A stretch of 64,000 nucleotides of DNA from Dirofilaria immitis (Eukaryota; Nematoda; Chromadorea; Rhabditida; Onchocercidae), in the NCBI GenBank assembly GCA_024305405.1, contig JAKNDB010000108.1:1281001-1345000 (forward strand), given 5' to 3'. Numbering within the stretch: the stretch's first letter is position 1; the number at the start of each line of letters is the position of its first letter. Position numbers and translations under genes: made by a program. Shown here piece by piece: positions 26,401 to 39,992 of this stretch. The notes under the pieces were generated by a model that saw nothing but the letters and a program-made list of their open reading frames with translations, ran no database searches and was not told where the DNA came from.

Positions 26401-26814
26401 GGCACTTCAGTTGCACTACACCGCTAATATTCATCAAATTTAAGACAACTATACAATTCTTAACTGATAAAGTCAAAAAAATTGTACAGAAATGTTGTTA
26501 AACGATCAATTCAAAATCAGTTGAACTAGTATCGTCGAAAATACCAAACAAGTATGTTTATGCAAGCAAACATAAATTGAAAGGTTCAGTATCCTGAAAT
26601 AACGAAAATAGCTGTATTATTATGAAAATCGCATCGAAATAACAACGTGGGAATGACCATATATAAAAAGAATTCATCTCAAAAAGCATCTCTAGATTAT
26701 TTAACGTTTGATCACATCACTAACAGTCAAAAGATATAGAAATTTTCAATTATTGTATTCCTCATATATCAAAACACACCTATTAAGAAGTTTAAACTGT
26801 TTCAGTGACATCTC
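23480..26814. other. Convergent intergenic region
   Basis: Lies between the 3' ends of the Ig and TMEM127-like genes. Mostly AT-rich. A higher-GC patch at 26280-26440 contains GRANLYAIDYDGEDFWLRHC on the plus strand, but it is short and may be part of the 3' UTR of the minus-strand gene. Confidence 0.5.
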
Positions 26815-29057
26815 CTACGAAGTATCAGCTGGCATAGCCCAAGAATCCAGATAACGTTCGAAATCCATGATTGGTCGCAAGTCCTCGGGATGGCGGCTAA
26901 CTTCTCTCCACGAACGAAGTGATCGTGCGCATAGCAGACGTTGATTTTCAAGGCGCCTTTGACGAGCAATACGGTATTTTCTGCATTGGATCAGGTTCAA
27001 TAAATAAACTAAGCAAAAATATCTTGGCAATGTAACTTCACAGGTTCTTTTAAACTTTGTGTAGGTTTATGAATTTTTCTTACAAGACTCTATAGCTGGA
27101 ATTTCAGCACATAAATTATGCAGACGAAGAATATCACAAGAAGAAAAAATCACCTTCGCAAACTTGCTGCAGCAGCAAAAAATGAACTAATACCACTTAC
27201 TGCAACGAGCACTGATCCTGCACCTATTGTAACACCCGAAAATGGATTCACCGAATTAATCATTGCTCCCACAAAAACAGTTATAATACATGATAATATT
27301 GCTAGCATCACTGAAATTTCAGAATTTGTAAATTTTTGAAGACTAAAACCTAAGGCAGAGTATGCCATATTAAAATAACCAAAATATCAACATAATAAAG
27401 TAGGCCAATTTTATCTATTCTTTTATATCTTTATAAATATAGAATAACTTACTACTACTTATCTCCAGAATTGTATTCCGTTTAAGCCAATTAAGAAATC
27501 CTGATGTTGTTGAAACGATGCTCAAAATGCAGGCCAAGGTGGATTTTACGACAATAACAAAGCAGAAAGCGATCAAAATATAGAATAAATTGGCGACCAA
27601 AGGTGTGATACAATCGACTAGAACTGAAAAACATGATTTTTAAAATCCTAAGCAATAAATAAAATAAATCCATTACAGCATAAGCCTTCTAAGATATGTA
27701 AATCTATTATATACATAACTGCAGATATGTATTTTCTTTTCGTCAATCTTTTCCCCAACAGTTATCGCAGCGTTGTGATTAGAATAAATTTTAAAATATC
27801 AGATAGAGAACTGATTAACCTTTTCCATCAAAATGGTATGTTGTATGATAAACACCTTTTACATCAACAAAAGACCCGAATTTGGCGGTACGCCAGAAAT
27901 GTCGAATACCAACTCTACAAACTCAAAACAATTATGAAATATGTTAACAAATCTGGAATTCTTTGTTTTTTCATTCCCAAATTTCAAACAACAAAAATGT
28001 TACTAATTTCCCTAACATTTCCACAACATGCGCTGAACATAATGTAAAAAAATTAGAAAGTATCTAGCGATTTCATCCATCTTTTTATTTTTTTAGAACT
28101 AATCTATTATGCTTTAAATAATTTGTGATCTAGAAAGTCTGACCAATTTCATTCGCTAAATTCACCGTTCAAACTGTTCAGTCACAATTTACCCCACTGC
28201 TTTCTCCACTTCCATTAGTTCAAACAAATGCTCTATAATCGCACCATTCAAATATGATGCTTCAAAAGTAGCTTTTGTTATAATACGGTGAGCGAAACAA
28301 AACATCGACAACTCACGGGAATAAATTTTTCATCAATATATATGAAACTGTTTTTCCGGAAATTCTAATATCAGAGAATGTAATATTCCGGAAACTTCAA
28401 TAACAAAAAATGGATGGATAAAACAAACTCCTTGCAGCGATCCGCTCGTATGAACGGTGACATATAGTTGTAGTAGTTATCACTGTAAACTGAGCTATTG
28501 TCATCCAAGTGAGCTGCATTTCGGCTTTCCTTGTTACTATCAGCAATGCGAATCCACTCGTCACTGACTAAAGCAAAGATTGCCTAAAATATGATCTGAT
28601 TATTCCGAAGATATAATCGAAAATTCTGGGAAGGAAATAATCCTTGGAAGATGGTAGAGGAAAAAGTTTCTCTTTATATCGGCAACAATTTCAACTAATT
28701 AAATAAGGAAAACATCCTAAAATTGGTAGAAAATTCCTGTCTATACGAAGCAAAGGAAAAGAAAAGATAAGAGAAATCCTTCTATAAACATCAATTGTAT
28801 TTCATGTTTGCTGATGCTAGTCATCGCTATCTTTCTTAACATTTATTTCGGAAAATATCAACTTCTTCATTTCGAAATATTCTGGAGAGAAACAGAATGG
28901 ATCATCTCGAAATATTCTAGAGCGAAACGTTAAGAAATATAGTATAAAATGCACGGAAATGACTTAACGAAATTGCAGCCAGCAAACTGAACAGCGCGGC
29001 GGGCAAATTCGCTTCGGATGCATCAAAATATTTCCATTTTAATTCGATCAGCATGAA
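26815..29057 (-). CDS. Four-TM membrane protein, TMEM127-like
   Basis: Five exons join in perfect phase: 28429-28583, 27820-27914, 27453-27623, 27154-27310, 26815-26980 (TAG stop), giving 247 residues. A probable 5' exon lies at 28969-29057. Four hydrophobic helices: ANLPAALFSLLAAIS running on to AIFALVSDEWIRI; LVANLFYILIAFCFVIVV; MMLAILSCIITVFVGAMI; GSVLVAVSGISSFFAAAASL. The tail is basic (KYRIARQRRLENQRLL). Helix order, the Trp-containing loop after TM1, the Cys just before TM2 and the small-residue TM4 followed by LRR match what I know of TMEM127, an endosomal/lysosomal protein that restrains mTORC1 in mammals; length is also close. Identity is by eye only; another claudin-like tetraspan is possible. 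Confidence 0.7.
28969..29057 (-). CDS. Probable 5' exon of the TMEM127-like gene
   Basis: On the minus strand a TTTTTCAG acceptor precedes TTC ATG, then LIELKWKYFDASEANLPAAL and FSLLAAIS, the start of TM1, ending at a GTTAAG donor. GC is well above the flanks. The donor is phase 2 while the next exon needs phase 0, so a one-base error or a different junction is implied. The acceptor just before the ATG would suit spliced-leader trans-splicing (inference). Confidence 0.55.
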
Positions 29058-29059
29058 CT

Positions 29060-29745
29060 GAAAAATATATGAAATTTCTCGTAACATACAAAATTATCTC
29101 AGCATAATTTAATCGATTAATCATGAGATAATTTAATCACTTCTACAGAACTATTCAGAAATTAATTATTCCGAATCCAATCAATTTATTCTACAAAACC
29201 AACCGCCTCATTTTTCCACCCATTTATCCGATGCGAGAAGTTAAAAATTTTGGATAGCTTGTTCAAGTTTAACCGAAAGACACAGCGCAAAAGTACATCT
29301 CAATGTTTAGAATTTTTCCCAAATTTGAATTCTTCCATCCTTTTGTCAAATTGTATTCTTTTAAAATTCACTGGAACATCTGGCTATCTATAAATTACAA
29401 TAACTTCGTCCGATCTCGCATTATAATTGCTAAGCTTTGCGGAAATTCATAAATATCAGGAAGTGATAGTAGTATTTTTCAGATACTAATATACTAACTT
29501 GTAACATTGAATTATTCAATTCTTATTTTGTTCAATTTCATTTGATTCCATGTAAGCAAATCAATTTTAATATATACGTATTTTTGGAATTGATTTTAAT
29601 GCATAACTTCAATTTAATTTAATTCTATGCATATAATCGATTTGAATATATATATATGTACTTCTTTCTTTATAATAATTGGAGTCAAAACTTTGAACCA
29701 TTTGCACAATTTTGAACTTTGATAAGCTGAAAATGGCACAAAATT
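29060..29745. other. Upstream flank of the TMEM127-like gene
   Basis: AT-rich with TATATATATATG near 29647; no exon seen. Likely holds the promoter or trans-splice outron of the minus-strand gene. Confidence 0.4.
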
Positions 29746-29748
29746 ATA

Positions 29749-30915
29749 TTCACATTTATCATTAATTACTAGATCATTTCTAACTTTAGTATTTAATTGT
29801 TTATTTTATTTTTGGTTCAAATATTAATAAATCTTTAGAGTAATAGATGAAACAAAGGAAGAAAGGGAAAAATTAGAAAGAACAGAAGGAAAAAAATCCA
29901 AAAGATTTTTAAAGTGATCGGGATCTCATCATTCATTTTCTCTCCACTGATCCTTGTTTTTATTTTATCGATCTTCGAATATTTTTGTAATTAGTAATCA
30001 GTAGAGATTAAAGCTTATCTTTGCTTTTGATAAGATTTATGTATAAGTATTGTCATTCATTTCAATTATAACTTTTCAAATTTAAAATTTTAATTGATGG
30101 ATTTGAATAATTTTAAGAGTTGTGCCATTTTAGTATTTGTAAAAGCAATTTCTCGACTCGCAAAGGTAAATTAATAATAAATGATTTCTGTCTGGAAAGG
30201 TATAGTGTAAAGTTCAACGGACCGATGAAATGAGGATGGTTGGAGGTAGGAGGAGATGTGAGAGAAGGACCCATAAAAGGAGGAGAACTGATAAAGATGC
30301 TTTGTTTTGAAAGATATCACAATCCCTTTTCTAATCAATTCTCTCCTTCATATTCCTCTTTATCTATGAAATCTTTCAGGACAGAAGAAGGAATTTGCAA
30401 ATTTCAGGAAGAAGAATAATTGACAGAAAAAGAGGAAAATTAAGGAAAAAAAGGAAAATCAAACAAATCAGCAGCATTACTTTTTCATTCCTTCTTATCA
30501 CCCTTTAACCTTTGCCTTCTTCATTCCTCTTTACCTCTTATTTAACCCCCGTTGAACTTGAGAAATTGTTGTAAGATGGAATGATATGCGAAGGAGGAAA
30601 GAAAAGGGTACAGAGGGTAATATTGACCGATTCTAAGTGATTGTTTGATGATTTGATAGGTATATGAAGAATTATCATCGAATCATCTACTTTGTGCCAT
30701 CATCATCATCATCAATATTATTAAAATGTTATCAGTAAAAAGTATCAGAGAGGAGGAGGAGAAGGAGGAGGAAGAGGAGAAAAAGGAATGGTACTGACGA
30801 AGGAATTTATCAGCCAATTTTGTTGACTGATAAAGACTGGAAAAAAATTACGAACTGTATCAATTGAAACCTTTCTTATCAAATAATGTTACTAATTATG
30901 TGTGCATGTCTATGT
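29749..30915. repeat. 1.2 kb direct repeat, copy A
   Basis: Nearly identical to 41685-42860 for about 1 kb, with scattered single-base differences, then diverging in a purine-rich GGA tract and the last 100 bp. The shared segment is non-coding by eye and includes AGGATGGTTGGAGGTAGGAG. A short match (CTTTGATAAGCT) just left of both copies suggests the homology starts near 29714 with a small deletion in the other copy. No terminal inverted repeats or target-site duplication were evident. Confidence 0.9.
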
Positions 30916-31985
30916 TTTTTTTTTTTTTTTTTTTTTTTGAAACAAATATTAATAGAATAGAAATTCGAACCACAATAATCATTATTATAAAATGAAATTT
31001 GATACGAATTGAAATGAAATTTTATATTTTTCAAAAGATATAATTTTGTAAAAATAATCATTATATTATAGAATCGAGCAAATTAATATAAAGAAAAAAT
31101 TATCATTCCTTTTTTTTTTTTTAGAATCAAAATTCTTATCATTGTTTACGTTGAATGAAAATTGCTTTAAAAAATTGATGCCTAAGATAAAGATTGGCGA
31201 TATTTCGGTAGGTTCCTAAAAAAAAAAAAAAAAAAAAATAAATGCAGCAATACAAAGATATTGTGAATGAAAGAAGCTGATTCAGAATATGAGAAATATA
31301 GGCGTTTTCAGTGAGCGAAAATATGAATCTTATTGAAATCATGAACAATAAGTTGAAGAAGAAATTTTTCATGGATAAAAACAATAAGAAGTTAAGAGTA
31401 AAATGTGAATGTGAATCTTAGAATAAATTTCAAAAGTAATGGAAATTTTTTTTTTTAATCTGAGACAGATTTCATAAATATCCAACAAAAAGTGACTCTA
31501 TTATAGAAAATTTGTCGAATTTTTTTTTTTTTTTAAATTACGTGAGAAGAAAAAAAGTTGGAAAGAACAATCAAAACAATCTCGAAATATATGATAATGC
31601 AAGAATCAAAATTGATGGTAAAAACAATCAGACAAAACAATTTCAAATTTCAAAAATGAAGAAATTCAGAAAATTGAAAGTTTTTAAATAAAACAAAATA
31701 TACGTCAAATTGTTTCTTTACATTAACCGCAATAGAAGATAGAATTTATTAGCATTATTACTGTTTTAATAATAGACTTTCACATTCACAGTGGCTTGAA
31801 AATTATGGAAAAAAGGATGCAAAAATTCAATGTAATCCATTCTTCACATATGCTATCAAGCTGAGAAAGCCGATTTTGTAACAAAAATAAATTTGAAGTT
31901 AGCTACAATTGAATATTTAAATTTGAATAAAAAATTAATAGGTTAAAAAGTTATATATCTAAACGAAGGTATATCACACTACTAT
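30916..31985. other. AT-rich desert with long A/T runs
   Basis: Poly-T of more than 20 at 30917 and further A/T runs; nothing coding recognised. Confidence 0.6.
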
Positions 31986-31995
31986 ACAAATTGCA

Positions 31996-33770
31996 GTCCG
32001 AAGTTCCTGCTACGACAAAGATGGCTTAATTCGATTATTCGCGGTCTTATTGCTTGCCTTGTTTACAGAACATAGTATATCACTTGTCGGTAAATTTCAT
32101 TTCACCAATATCGGCTGATTTTGATTAAATAAAACCAATATACATTGTTAAGGATCAATTGGTAGAAAGATTCGAAATAGCGGATAAGAAAAATAAAACA
32201 TAGATTTCGAAAGAGAAGTATCATTGATGATTCATTTATCGTGAGCAAAAGCTTTTCGTAATATTGGCGAATCATTCACAGTTTGTAAAAACAATTTCTG
32301 CGTTAAAAACCTTTGATATTTTTTTAAGCTGAATTATGGATGAATCATGACTTCATCACCATTTATCTCCGTAATCTAAAATATGTATATATAATTGCAT
32401 TTCGGTCATAAAATCTGTGAATATTGGATAGTGTAGTGATTAAACTGCATTCATATGCCTACTTACAAATTGAATAGTTCTCGGATAGCTTTCAATGTCT
32501 TCAGACAACTTCTACTGTTGCTTGAAAAGAAATGAAGCGTGGCAATTTTTCGTAGCAGCTGATGAAAAATTCAAGCAATCTTTAAATCCGTTCATTGATT
32601 CATAAATCTTGTTTCTAAAAACAGTTGTAAAATCTAGCATTATAGAGTCTAGAAAAATATTTTAGAATTTCATTGAAAACATATAAGATGAGATTCTTAT
32701 TTGATGCTATCTATAAAAACAGAATTATGTTTGAGCTTAAGTTCATGCTTTAGTGATCGTAATTCAATTGAAATATCATATATATTTTCGATTTATATCA
32801 TATATTTTCACAGGAACATTGATTGCCATTAAAAACCATGAATCATAGAAAGTTTAAATGATGAAGCTCAATTCAAGAAATAAACGATAAATATTCTATG
32901 ACGAAAAATTTTATATCATACAATTTTTACAAATGAACATACCTGATAAGTTATCACTTCTCATAAATTTCATTAAGTTTTTTAAAGTCATTTTTTTAAT
33001 TCGAAAAGCCTCTCAGTTTCGAAGAGCTGTTGCATTTTGGATTAGATTATTCTGTAGCAGTGCGTTCTCATTATAAAAATCAAAAACGATAAAATTTGTA
33101 AATCTTTAAAATTTTTTTCCACTCAATACAAAATTAATGAATCAATCCTAAGATGAAAAAATAAAGCTATCATCAAAGAATTTTCTACAGCTAAAATTTG
33201 TAGTACCTTACAGATAGTTGAATCACTTATTCAAATTTCAATTCATCCTCCAATCTGCTAATGAAATTCGTGTGGATTTTTTAAGATGCTGAAATTCTGA
33301 AATTCATGTTAATTGTCTCAAGTTTTGTGAAGACCGAAAAGCATTGTTCAGAACTATTGTTATCTATTCGTTGTCTTTTGTCTGATAACTAATCATTTGT
33401 GTAACTAACAATATTGCAAGTCACCACCCACTACAAAGATCAAGAATCATCGATGTAACAAGAAGCTTCTAGCCATCAATTGTCAATTGTTTCAATCATC
33501 AGTGGTTACTCAGTTAAGCAATATTAGAAGTTATTCGACTATCCCGGTTGTTGATGCTCTGCGACAATTGAATCTAGCCCAGATGTATCAATTCTACGGT
33601 CAACTGATCAACCTCAATCATAATATTATACAGTTATTATTTCATTATATAACATAGACGAAGAAATAAATCCTTCGTCCAACAATAGAACGTTTCTCAC
33701 CAAAATTCGTCTGTATCACAACACCAAAAGGCTTTTCCAACATATACATGAAGATAACGAAAATGATATT
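31996..33770 (+). pseudogene. Decayed coding region, family unknown
   Basis: The best part is 33409-33770. One frame reads SPPTTKIKNHRCNKKLLAIN, LSNIRSYSTIPVVDALRQLN and LAQMYQFYGQLINLNHN up to a TAG at 33655. A frame one base away carries on with YNIDEEINPSSNNRTFLTK and KRLFQHIHEDNENDI to a strong GTAAGT donor at 33771. Upstream scraps include SPKFLLRQRWLNSIIRGLIA (after a TTGCAG near 31995), ASQFRRAVAFWIRLFCSSAF near 33020 and EIHVNCLKFCEDRKALFRT near 33300, each interrupted by stops. It could be a decayed gene or a live one with assembly indels. It sits upstream of the peroxidase relic, but shows no peroxidase motif. Confidence 0.4.
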
Positions 33771-33789
33771 GTAAGTATTAATATATTTA

Positions 33790-33902
33790 TTTACGGGTAA
33801 TATTACAAAAGAAATGAATAATTATCAGTTATATTGACTACAAGGTTAATTTTAGCTGAAAAGTTTGTTGAGAAAGAATTAAGATTATCGCGTGAAATAA
33901 AC
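33790..33902. repeat. Short diverged repeat related to 41530-41650
   Basis: Both sites share the order GGG..ATAT..GAATAAATAATTAAT..TTTT(A/G)G(C/T)TGAAAAGTTTGTTGAGAA and then GAATT(A/G)AGA..AATAAA, with substitutions and small gaps. The core match (GAAAAGTTTGTTGAGAA) is exact. This is an old duplication lying just left of copy B of the 1.2 kb repeat. Confidence 0.6.
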
Positions 33903-35663
33903 CCATAAACATAAACCGAAAAATAACACAGAATATAACTTGTCAATGTATTCATATCGTTAACTTATAGATCATTTATAAATTTTACTAAATATGACAA
34001 TAATTCCACGAGAAATGAACTATATATAAAGTTTATTGACCTCTATTTTATTGTAATGCGATCTTACTCAATGAAACAGTTCGCTCTTTCACCTAGATAA
34101 TTTATTATAAAATATTAATCTTATAATAAGGCATAGAATTATTTTTAGAAAATAAAAATATAAGATAATAAATACGATGAAATATATGCATCGCTCTTTT
34201 CTGAAATTTATGATTTTATAAAAATAGATATGTAAATTTTAATAACTTTGTTGGATTCATTTTCGATAAAATTTTTGTACCAATCTGTTGACACACTATT
34301 TTGATATACTTATAGATATGCTTCTAAAATCATAATTGTAGAAAAATTTCGTAATGTTCTGAATAATTCATTCAATGCTAAATGTTAAAATTCATACTCT
34401 TTAACTAATTGAATAAAAACAATACACTACAATATTCTTTCTTTTATGATTCGTTTCTCATTAAGAGGAATTTGCTAATATGTGAAGAATAAATATGCCA
34501 ATGTAAAATTAAACTTAAGCATGTACAGATTAGAAAATAAAGTTTAAAGTTTATTACTTCTGTTTTCTATAAATTTTTGAGATAATTTTCATATTGATAA
34601 TATTATTAGCAGACGAACTAGACTTTTAAAACGAAGGTAAAACGTTAAATTTTTTTTAACAAAGTGCAAACATTTGCATATGTGTCGTAGATAATGAAAA
34701 TGAATAATATAAGCTTTGAAAGAAACTGAAGAATTACTAAGTTTTTTAGGGTCAAGTTGGGTTATAAAAGTTAATTTTGTATCAATTTCACAGCAAAGTT
34801 TGTACTTTCATCATGTATAGCTTCAAAAAAAAAAACGTTACTGAACTTCTTTTTGCGACCATAAGTTAGCGCAATTTCTATCCTAATTTTTCCATTTTTC
34901 ATAATTTATTATGATTAATTTGTTTATCAATATGCAATTTAACTAATAATTTAACATTATCACATTATTTAGCAATTGCATGATTAATTTGCTACTCATA
35001 AGGCATAATTCTAATTGAAATTTCTAAGAATTAATTGTAATACTATGATTATGGAAGAGAGAATAATTATAATATATTCATTTTTGTTGAATATTCTGAT
35101 TCAAAGAAAATTTGATAATTGATATTTTAATTTTATTATTGATCATTATCATCTATGATTGCTTATATATTTTTTCTAATCAAATTATATTTGAATTTTT
35201 TTTTTTTTTTTGTCCAGTAAGTAAAATAATAATTGTTAATAAAATAAGGAAGAGATATCATGAAATATATGTGACATACCATTTCGTATTTCGATATAAA
35301 GCAAAAGATTGATATTAAATAAAAGAATATGTTCCATATTTGTTGCATTATTGAAATCAAATATGTTTAATATGATTATATCATGTTGTCATATGATTAA
35401 GCAAATTAGCATTGAAGCTTAATCCGAAATGAAAATTCGAGAAACGAGAAATTATTCGTTTCATAATATCAAATAGATGAATGAATTTAGAAATGAAATA
35501 ATTCAGAATTGAATAAAAATAGAGAAAAAAGTTGAATTTTTTTCTATTCTTAATTTTACTTTTTTCATTCATTTTACGGATTAAAGTAAGAGATTATTTC
35601 AATAGTTGCAAATTTTAGAAAGATATATTTTCAAGATTAGAAAATATTAATTTATAAAAATTG

Positions 35664-35769
35664 ATTATATGATTTAATTTTATCATTTAAAAGAAAGTTT
35701 TGGATTGATGATATCTGATTATATGATTTAATTTTATTATTTAAAAGAAAGTTTTGGATTGATGATATC
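35664..35769. repeat. 53-bp tandem duplication
   Basis: GATTATATGATTTAATTTTA begins both units, and the 53-bp units (35664-35716 and 35717-35769) differ at one base (ATC versus ATT). No gene is near. Confidence 0.92.
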
Positions 35770-36931
35770 AATAATTTAAAATGAAATAATAATATAGCTG
35801 AAGTAAAAATAAACTAAAACGAATATACTATATATGTATTCGTCCTGATAACATTTCAAATACTATCATTTATTAATCTAATACTTTAGAAGTTGATCTA
35901 AATTATTCATCAATATAATAGCTAATAAAATCATTAATAAAAACTTATACATATGAAAGTTTACAGGCTCAGTTGCAAGAATGAAAGTAAAAAAAAAAAA
36001 AACATAATGAAGAAATTTTAAAAATAATATTAAAATAATCCATTCAACAAAAAAAAAAAAATCTCAGCATCAAGTTGATAAGAATCAATTGAAGAAATTG
36101 CCTTCTCAGCAAGATTGAATTTTTAAATTAATTCTTGGAAAAAAACGAATGTTTTTCGTTTTTTTTTTTTCCTCCAGAAGGATAATAGATATGACTTAGA
36201 AATTATTTCTGAAGTATTTACGTATAAAACAGATAATTTGATGAATTGAAATGGTTGAAAGATATTACTGAAAGTTCCTTAAATCTTATGCGAAAATTAA
36301 TCACTCAATCCGTTGGAATTTGCATCCGTCTCAATCCGTTTCTTTTCTTTTCTCAATCCGTTGTTATTGTTATTTGAGTAATCTATTATATATATATATA
36401 TACTAATCACGTTGAATGCGTTAAATTATCAAATCGATATTGCTATCTCTATTCGATGATATGAATATATATCAGTGTCGATTTGAAAGAGTAGAACAGA
36501 TAATTGAATAATCCGAACACTTTTCTTCGTCAGAAAAGTCAAGTCAAAGCTAGATTGTGTTGTAACCATATCGGAGATGATAGTAGAATAATGTTAGATT
36601 ATACGATTTCTTATCGATTAGTTTTGTTAGTTCAGGAAGAAAACTTATCAGTGAATATTTGGTTCAGTGATTCAATGAATAATAGATTGCTATAATTATT
36701 TTATCGTATGTGACTATTAAAAATTAAATGTTGACCTAAATTTTGTATGCATTATCGTGACCTGTGTATTTATTATATTAATGGTCACTTATATTAAAGA
36801 TCAAAAATAAATTGACTTCAAAAGTACAACGATTTAAACAAACAATATAAACAAAGAAAATTAAAGTTCGATAAATCAATACATATTATTTAATGCAATT
36901 TTAATAATCACTATCATCAGATTAGTAGGAA

Positions 36932-36964
<33 letters not shown>

Positions 36965-39233
36965 GAATTGAGTGATTTAACAAGGAAGAAAGTATTAAAA
37001 TAATTTCAGAAGTTAGTTTGCATACTGTTTGCTTAAGTTTCCCTTTCTTTTAAATTTATAACAAAAAAAAAAAAAAGTTTAATAATAAAAATATTAATTA
37101 GAGATTTCCAACAACAACATGTATTATGCTAAATATGAAAAACAATTGAAACTGTTAATATAGAAATAATGTCGTTTCTATTGGTATAGAAATAATGTAA
37201 TTTCTAGAAATGTTAAGAGAATATATCATCAGTTTCGCCATATAAGTATTTATTAGAAGTTAATCTTTCATGATTCATTCTATAATTCACTGTACGATTC
37301 TGATAAATTATATATGTATATAACTCATTTCTCGCAAAATTATTGCCGTATTTTTTCAGTTCACTAAAATTGGGAACAAATGTAATAAAGGGATACAATA
37401 ATGATGAATACTATAGAGAAGAATAAATTAGCCATTCCGTTCTTCGAAGTAATTCATCGTTTCAACCATTACCGTATTTGATTATATCATTTTTAAGCAT
37501 CATCATAGTAAGACCATTCTAATCGACCGTATTCAGATTCCTAAGCTTATTAAAATTTGTGAAAATAAAATACTGAAAGCAAGAAACGATAAGATATATG
37601 AGTAACAAGAAGTCTGATACGAAAATATCTAATAATAATAGAAATATATATTTTAAAAATTGATCAAAAAATGTTTTAAATTTAGAAAACAAATAAAAAG
37701 AATGAAAGAAATACGTTAGAAAAAAAAAAAAAAAAGGAAAAGTAAACAAATATAATAAGAAAAAAACAAAATTGATTCGTATTAAATTGTAAAAACTGAA
37801 AATACTTTTAATAACGTATGCAATTCCTAGTATCGTATCAATATCCAGAAGCTTATCATAAAATATACATGTCGAATTAATTTAAACATTCAAAATTTGA
37901 TAATATTTTAACTAAACCGTGTTTACATCAAATTAAACTTATGCTAATAATAAAGTGATTTTTATAGCTAAAATTTTTTTGTCAAATAATTTTTGCATTT
38001 GAAAAATATTAATCGAAATATTGAATCGAGAAACATTAATATTATATCCAAGCGTTTAAAAAAATGTTACATGATTTTATTATCAATTTATCAAACAACT
38101 GATGATCGGTATATTTTATATTTAGTGATAATTGCAATGTTTATTTATAACGATATTATTGCATATTGATGCAATCATTCGTTACTGAACTATTTATTCT
38201 CAAATGATAAAAATGAAATGATAAAAATGAGATAATTTTGGCGAATATAATAGCAGCAAATAAAGCAGCATGATAATTTCAAATATTTGCTAACTTTAAA
38301 TATTAGATTACAAATAATTTTCTAATAGATAAATATCATATAATTGCTATAATATAAATAAAAATTTTTTTAATTTTGATCTAATTTTTTTTTTTGTGCC
38401 GTCCAAAATTTGCATAATTTGAAAATATTTTAATGCAAGAATGAAAAAATAATACGAGCGCTTATCGTTTTAATATGAAATATTTGGTCTGTAATAAAAT
38501 TCCCGAAAATATAAGCGGTTTTTTTGTTTTTGTTTTTTTTTGAAATAAAAATTTGGACAATCAATCTAAGATCATTATTATATTGCAATCAGTAATACGA
38601 TCATCTAGAAAAATTATCCAATTAGAAGTGATAAAAATGATACAATTTGTTCAAGTAATTTTTATTTGTAATTTTTTTCTTTTGAAATGTCTTTGTTTGT
38701 TTGTTTGTTTACTTGTTTATTTCATGATGATTGTTAATCTAATCTTTCTTATTTTTTTTCTTCATTTTTTTTTAAAAATTTTCAAATATTTGAATCAATT
38801 ATTACAGTATTAGCATAATGTCTGCTCTTATAAAAATATATATGGTAATTTCATCATGGGAAAATCATGCATTTGATCTTGGGAAATAAATTAATCAAGC
38901 GGAATCTTTTCTCGATGTTAAGATGATGCAGATGATATAAAATTATGGAAGATGCTGGCAAACTTTTCATATATCAAAATGATTTTATAAATTAATTTGT
39001 TTAAATTTTCAATTATATTTCAACAATACTTTTCATTAAATTATATAAGCGTAAAATTTCGAAAGTATATTTGCATAAATTTAAATAATTTGATATTTTG
39101 TTATTTAATTACACAATTATTTAATATTTTAACTTAAATACTTCAAGTCGAAGTACATATTGAAAATATATACTTAAATTCATATATTTCCTAAAATTTT
39201 AATACATATTTTAAATTTATATTTATTTCTTCT

Positions 39234-39278
<45 letters not shown>
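39234..39278. repeat. (AT)n microsatellite
   Basis: About 22 uninterrupted AT units, the longest dinucleotide AT array in the window. It can extrude as a cruciform. Confidence 0.95.
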
Positions 39279-39284
<6 letters not shown>

Positions 39285-39992
39285 TTTCCTTGCTCATCTA
39301 TTGCTAAAAATTTATTAATACTGAAATAAAAATAATGATAAATAAATAATAGGCAAAATTTAAAACTGATCTATTAATCTTTTAATTAACAATAAATATG
39401 AATATATTGATGAGTTAGTTATATTTTGTTTTATATTTTAGTTTATAAAAGTTGAAATTATTTACATATCTTATTTCCACACGATAATCTCAATTCATTC
39501 TCGACAAACTTTTTAGCTAAAATGAACCATGAAATCAATATTACTGATAATTATTCATTCTTTCTGAAATATTACCCATAAATATTCGAAGGATATAGGA
39601 ATGAATATAAATGAAAATTAAAGTTCGACAGTTTATTAAACATTCAATTTTAAATGGCACTGAAAAAAAAAAAAAATTGGATTGTTGAAAATTTTACGTT
39701 GCGTAGAAATTCTTAGCAAAATTGATCAAAAAATATTGAAAAGATAAATTTAACTATTTGTAAAAACTAATATAAAATTTATTAAAAATTTTTAATTTTA
39801 CAAATTTTTACATAAATTAAATTTATGCTTGACATAAATTTTACTTTATGAAAGCCATTTCAAATGATAATATTCTGGGTAGTAGTGTTGATTATGATAA
39901 TATAATAGTTATTTATTTATATGTATAACATATATGTTAGAGGTTAATAATATGTTAATTTTATTATTGATAGTTTGTTTACCTGTATTCAG

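Larger units (their letters stand above)
33910..39980. other. AT-rich desert
   Basis: No supported exon. The frame at 36504-36695 (KARLCCNHIGDDSRIMLDYT) is mildly protein-like and could be another relic scrap, but has no splice borders or motif I trust. Confidence 0.5.

Noticed and set aside
27727..28047. A 106-codon plus-strand open frame
   Set aside because: It overlaps, on the opposite strand, the phase-perfect TMEM127-like exon at 27820-27914 and shows no domain.
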